Source: Halobacterium sp. DL1 (lineage in GTDB: Archaea; Halobacteriota; Halobacteria; Halobacteriales; Halobacteriaceae). From it: a stretch of DNA of 64,000 bases. Below the pieces are notes generated by a model that was given only the letters and a program-made list of their open reading frames with translations, ran no database searches and was not told the DNA's origin. This document shows, piece after piece, positions 61,975-64,000 of the stretch (its first letter is position 1; each line of letters starts with the position of its first letter). The position numbers were made by a program, and so were the translations under genes. Where the stretch lies: assembly GCA_000230955.3 (NCBI GenBank), contig CP007060.1, positions 1,674,001-1,738,000 of the forward strand, written 5' to 3'.

Positions 61975-63819
61975 TTAGACGTCCCGGTAAATGGCGATCT
62001 CGGCGTCGCCGCTGACCGTCACGTTCTCGACACTCCCGCTGAACCGGTAGGAGTCGACGCCGCTGCCGACGATGCCGACGACCTGTCCGTCGCTGGCGAT
62101 GTCCTCCAGTTCGTCCCACTCGTTGCCGTCGCTGGTGACGACGCTCGCCGCGGCGTCCCGGGTGACTTCCTCTGTCACCGTGAACGTGTACGTCGACGCG
62201 GCTTCCTTGTCCCGCGCGAACACGGAGACGCGGTGCGGGAGAGGGTCGTCTGTGCTGCCGTCGGACGTGCTGCCATCAGACGTGGTGTCGTCGCTCGTGC
62301 TGTCGTCCGTCGTCTTCCCGGTCGACTCGTCGTAGATGGTGGCGCCGTCGGCGACGAGTTCCTCGAACGTCGTCGTGACGCCGTTGAGCGCCAGCGTGTA
62401 GTCGTAACCGTCGTCGAGCGCGTAGTCGACGACTGTGCCGGTGAACCGGAAGGAGTCCAGTTCGTCGGGCCCGAGGTTGTTGATCTCGACCTGCGTGTTC
62501 CCGTCCGAGAGCGTCGTGATGGAGTCGCTGCCGGACTCGGCGTGCTCGCCGAGCGTCGCGTCGCCGCTCACGACCACGTCGAGGTCGAAGTCGCCAGCGA
62601 CTGCGTCGCTGGACGTGGGGTTATCGGGGTCGCCGTGGAGAACGAGCGTGTGCTCGTACTCCGTCGTCGTGGTCTCCTCCTCGGTCGGCTCCTGGGTGGT
62701 CGTGCCGCTACCGCTCCCAAAAGGGCCGACGTCGGAGCCAACACCCTCGATTTCGTCGGCGACGGCGTAGCCAGTGATCTCCGAGGGGAGGGGCACCGTG
62801 ACCTCCTGGTCCGTGAGTCCGTTCCCGGAGTAGTCCGGCTGGATGCCGCGGTTGCCCGAGCCGGAGAACGTGCAGTCCTCGATGGTGACGGTGCAGTCAC
62901 CGCCGGTCTTGTCGCGGACGACCCAGCCGTCGGTGTCGTTGTGGAAGTGGCAGTTCCGGATCTCGACGTTGGCGCCCGGCGCTTCGTCGTGGATCTCGAC
63001 CAGGTCGGCCGTGCCGGTGACGTCGAGGTAGACGACGTAGCAGTTCTCGATGACGAAGTTGCCCGGGTAGCGCATCCGGATGCCGCGGGCGTACGAACCG
63101 GCCTCGTAGTCGCTTCGTGTCTGCTGGGTCACGGCGACCAGGCAGTTCCGGATGTACGTCGTGTGGTCCATCGGGTTCGACGTCCCGGCGCTCTCTCGGT
63201 GACCGACACGGATGTTGGCGATGTTGTTGTTGACCGCTGCGACGTTCTCGTACGTCGCCGGTGCTTTGTCGGTGTACGCGCCGTTGTTCGCCATCCACGC
63301 GATCGCGGAGTTCCGGACGGTCGTCCGCTCACTGCCACCGTCGGGGTGGTAGAACGCGCGGTCCTCGCCCTGGCCGCCGCCCTCCGGCCAGATGAAGCCG
63401 TCGACGACGCTGCCCGGGTGGAGGTCGAGACCGGACTTCGACTGTGGGTTGTCGCCGCGGACCACGACGTTCTCGAGTGTCCCCTCGACGGAGCCGGACA
63501 TCGTGCCGGACTCGAGATTCCAGACGACGTCGCCAGGGTTCCCCTCGCCGACGAGCGAGTCGCCGGACGCGATGTCCACGCCCGAGCCGCTCCACGAGTA
63601 CTCGCCAGCGGGGATGGTGACGTCGCCACTCGCGTCGAGGAACTCTTCGACACTGCCCTGAGCCCGCGCATTGCCGAGTAGGGTCGTGCTACCGCCGATT
63701 GCGGCGGCCGCACCGACTGTCTTGATGAACGTCCGCCGGCTGGTAGACGGAGCTTTCTCGTCGCTCGCGTCGGTAGGAGTCTCTTTCTGCGTTTCGTCGT
63801 CGTTGTGGCGTTTCGCCAT
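61975..63819 (-). CDS. Tat-exported right-handed beta-helix protein with two C-terminal haloarchaeal modules
   Basis: 614 residues. Tat signal SRRTFIKTVGAAAAIGGSTTLLGNARAQ (about 27-54). Residues 55-370 read like a parallel beta-helix of the pectate-lyase-like type (VVRGDNPQSKSGLDLHPGSVVDGFIWPEG ... YIRNCLVAVTQQ ... VIENCYVVYLDV ... VEIRNCHFHND ... TIEDCTFSGS). After a Thr-rich linker come two similar modules: EYEHTLVLHG ... SFRFTGTVVDYALDDGYDYTLALNG and HRVSVFARDKEA ... SYRFSGSVENVTVSGDAEIAIYRD. Polysaccharide-binding or cleaving at the surface is possible; catalytic residues are not identified. Promoter: TTTTTAGG at 63843-63850. Confidence 0.78.
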   Translation of the reverse strand: MAKRHNDDETQKETPTDASDEKAPSTSRRTFIKTVGAAAAIGGSTTLLGNARAQGSVEEFLDASGDVTIPAGEYSWSGSGVDIASGDSLVGEGNPGDVVWNLESGTMSGSVEGTLENVVVRGDNPQSKSGLDLHPGSVVDGFIWPEGGGQGEDRAFYHPDGGSERTTVRNSAIAWMANNGAYTDKAPATYENVAAVNNNIANIRVGHRESAGTSNPMDHTTYIRNCLVAVTQQTRSDYEAGSYARGIRMRYPGNFVIENCYVVYLDVTGTADLVEIHDEAPGANVEIRNCHFHNDTDGWVVRDKTGGDCTVTIEDCTFSGSGNRGIQPDYSGNGLTDQEVTVPLPSEITGYAVADEIEGVGSDVGPFGSGSGTTTQEPTEEETTTTEYEHTLVLHGDPDNPTSSDAVAGDFDLDVVVSGDATLGEHAESGSDSITTLSDGNTQVEINNLGPDELDSFRFTGTVVDYALDDGYDYTLALNGVTTTFEELVADGATIYDESTGKTTDDSTSDDTTSDGSTSDGSTDDPLPHRVSVFARDKEAASTYTFTVTEEVTRDAAASVVTSDGNEWDELEDIASDGQVVGIVGSGVDSYRFSGSVENVTVSGDAEIAIYRDV

Positions 63820-63842
63820 GGACCGGTAGATTGGGGTTACCT

Positions 63843-63850
63843 AAAAAGGG
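63843..63850 (-). promoter_or_regulatory. TATA element of the beta-helix gene
   Basis: The gene strand reads CTTTTTAGG here, centred 27 bases before ATG 63819, consistent with leaderless transcription. Confidence 0.5.
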
Positions 63851-64000
63851 ATTCTGACGGGGTAGCCGTCCGACGGTAGTAGGATGCTCCTTCTTGCGGA
63901 CAGATGGATGCAAGATAGGGACGAGTTAGATACCAGATAAAGGTGAACGACGGTAGATACCCCTTACCCATCTATAGAAGCGGCTTTCGAGGCGGAAGGT

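Noticed and set aside
1-64000. CRISPR arrays, insertion sequences, prophage or defence islands
   Set aside because: No spaced direct repeats, transposase, integrase, or typical defence genes were found when reading both strands.

Overview
The window is chromosomal DNA from an extremely halophilic archaeon (class Halobacteria). The evidence is a very high GC content, strongly acidic proteins, TATA elements centred about 27 bases before leaderless start codons, Tat signal peptides on most secreted proteins, a PGF-CTERM anchor on two proteins, the GatE route to Gln-tRNA, MptE-type pterin synthesis, archaeal CDC48/FEN1/SRP19/Gar1/DphB/Trm5, and the archaeal stalk operon uL11 ... uL1-uL10-P1. A cobalamin transporter ATPase with a C-terminal extension and a VNG_1110C-like gene beside uL11 point towards the Halobacterium side of the class (inference). 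I see no CRISPR array, insertion sequence, prophage or plasmid function; it reads as ordinary, dense chromosome.

Layout. 1-4.7 kb: a tightly overlapping acyl-CoA operon (enoyl-CoA hydratase, thiolase, its DUF35 partner, acyl-CoA synthetase) facing a winged-helix regulator. 4.8 kb: tRNA-Glu. 5-7.4 kb: a spondin-domain lipoprotein followed by a five-helix membrane protein with an external molybdenum-cofactor domain. 7.5-13.7 kb: ThyX, cupin, metallo-beta-lactamase fold hydrolase, two small haloarchaeal proteins, superoxide dismutase with an operator-like palindrome, an MFS carrier, and a PhoD phosphatase whose start codon appears to be ATA. 13.8-20.2 kb: photolyase, then a second acyl-CoA/redox group (thioesterase, acyl-CoA ligase, SDR, F420-type oxidoreductase, quinone oxidoreductase). 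20.3-24.5 kb: a lipoprotein, MptE and dihydropteroate synthase (pterin pathway), a zinc-site protein overlapping a tRNA ribose methyltransferase, and a MaoC dehydratase. 24.8-35.2 kb: Tat-exported ferritin-like protein, EamA carrier with divergent Lrp regulator, GatE, paired bacterial-PH membrane proteins, fumarase, BolA, FEN1, two tandem tiny membrane paralogues and a GNAT enzyme. 35.5-40.3 kb: DUF3054, MFS, ornithine cyclodeaminase family, a presenilin-like intramembrane protease, Gar1 and SRP19. 40.3-46.8 kb: divergent cobalamin importer btuF / btuC-btuD, then a PGF-CTERM anchored HExxH protease and a nuclease lipoprotein. 46.9-54.9 kb: zinc-ribbon membrane protein, CDC48, tRNA-Thr, Trm5, aldo/keto reductase, DphB, a 44-residue zinc ribbon, a double VOC protein. 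54.9-60.0 kb: DRG-type GTPase, VNG_1110C, uL11, a methyltransferase and the uL1-uL10-P1 operon. 60.1-64 kb: TctA-like permease, dodecin, and a Tat-exported beta-helix protein with two C-terminal haloarchaeal modules.

The most interesting items are the probable ATA start of the PhoD gene, supported by a correctly spaced TATA element; the molybdenum-cofactor membrane protein with an internal twin-arginine motif before its last helix (dual Sec/Tat insertion) paired with a spondin lipoprotein; the anchored protease next to the B12 importer; the palindrome over the superoxide dismutase promoter; and a hairpin at the head of the uL1 transcript. I do not claim a wholly new system; these are the best-supported leads.
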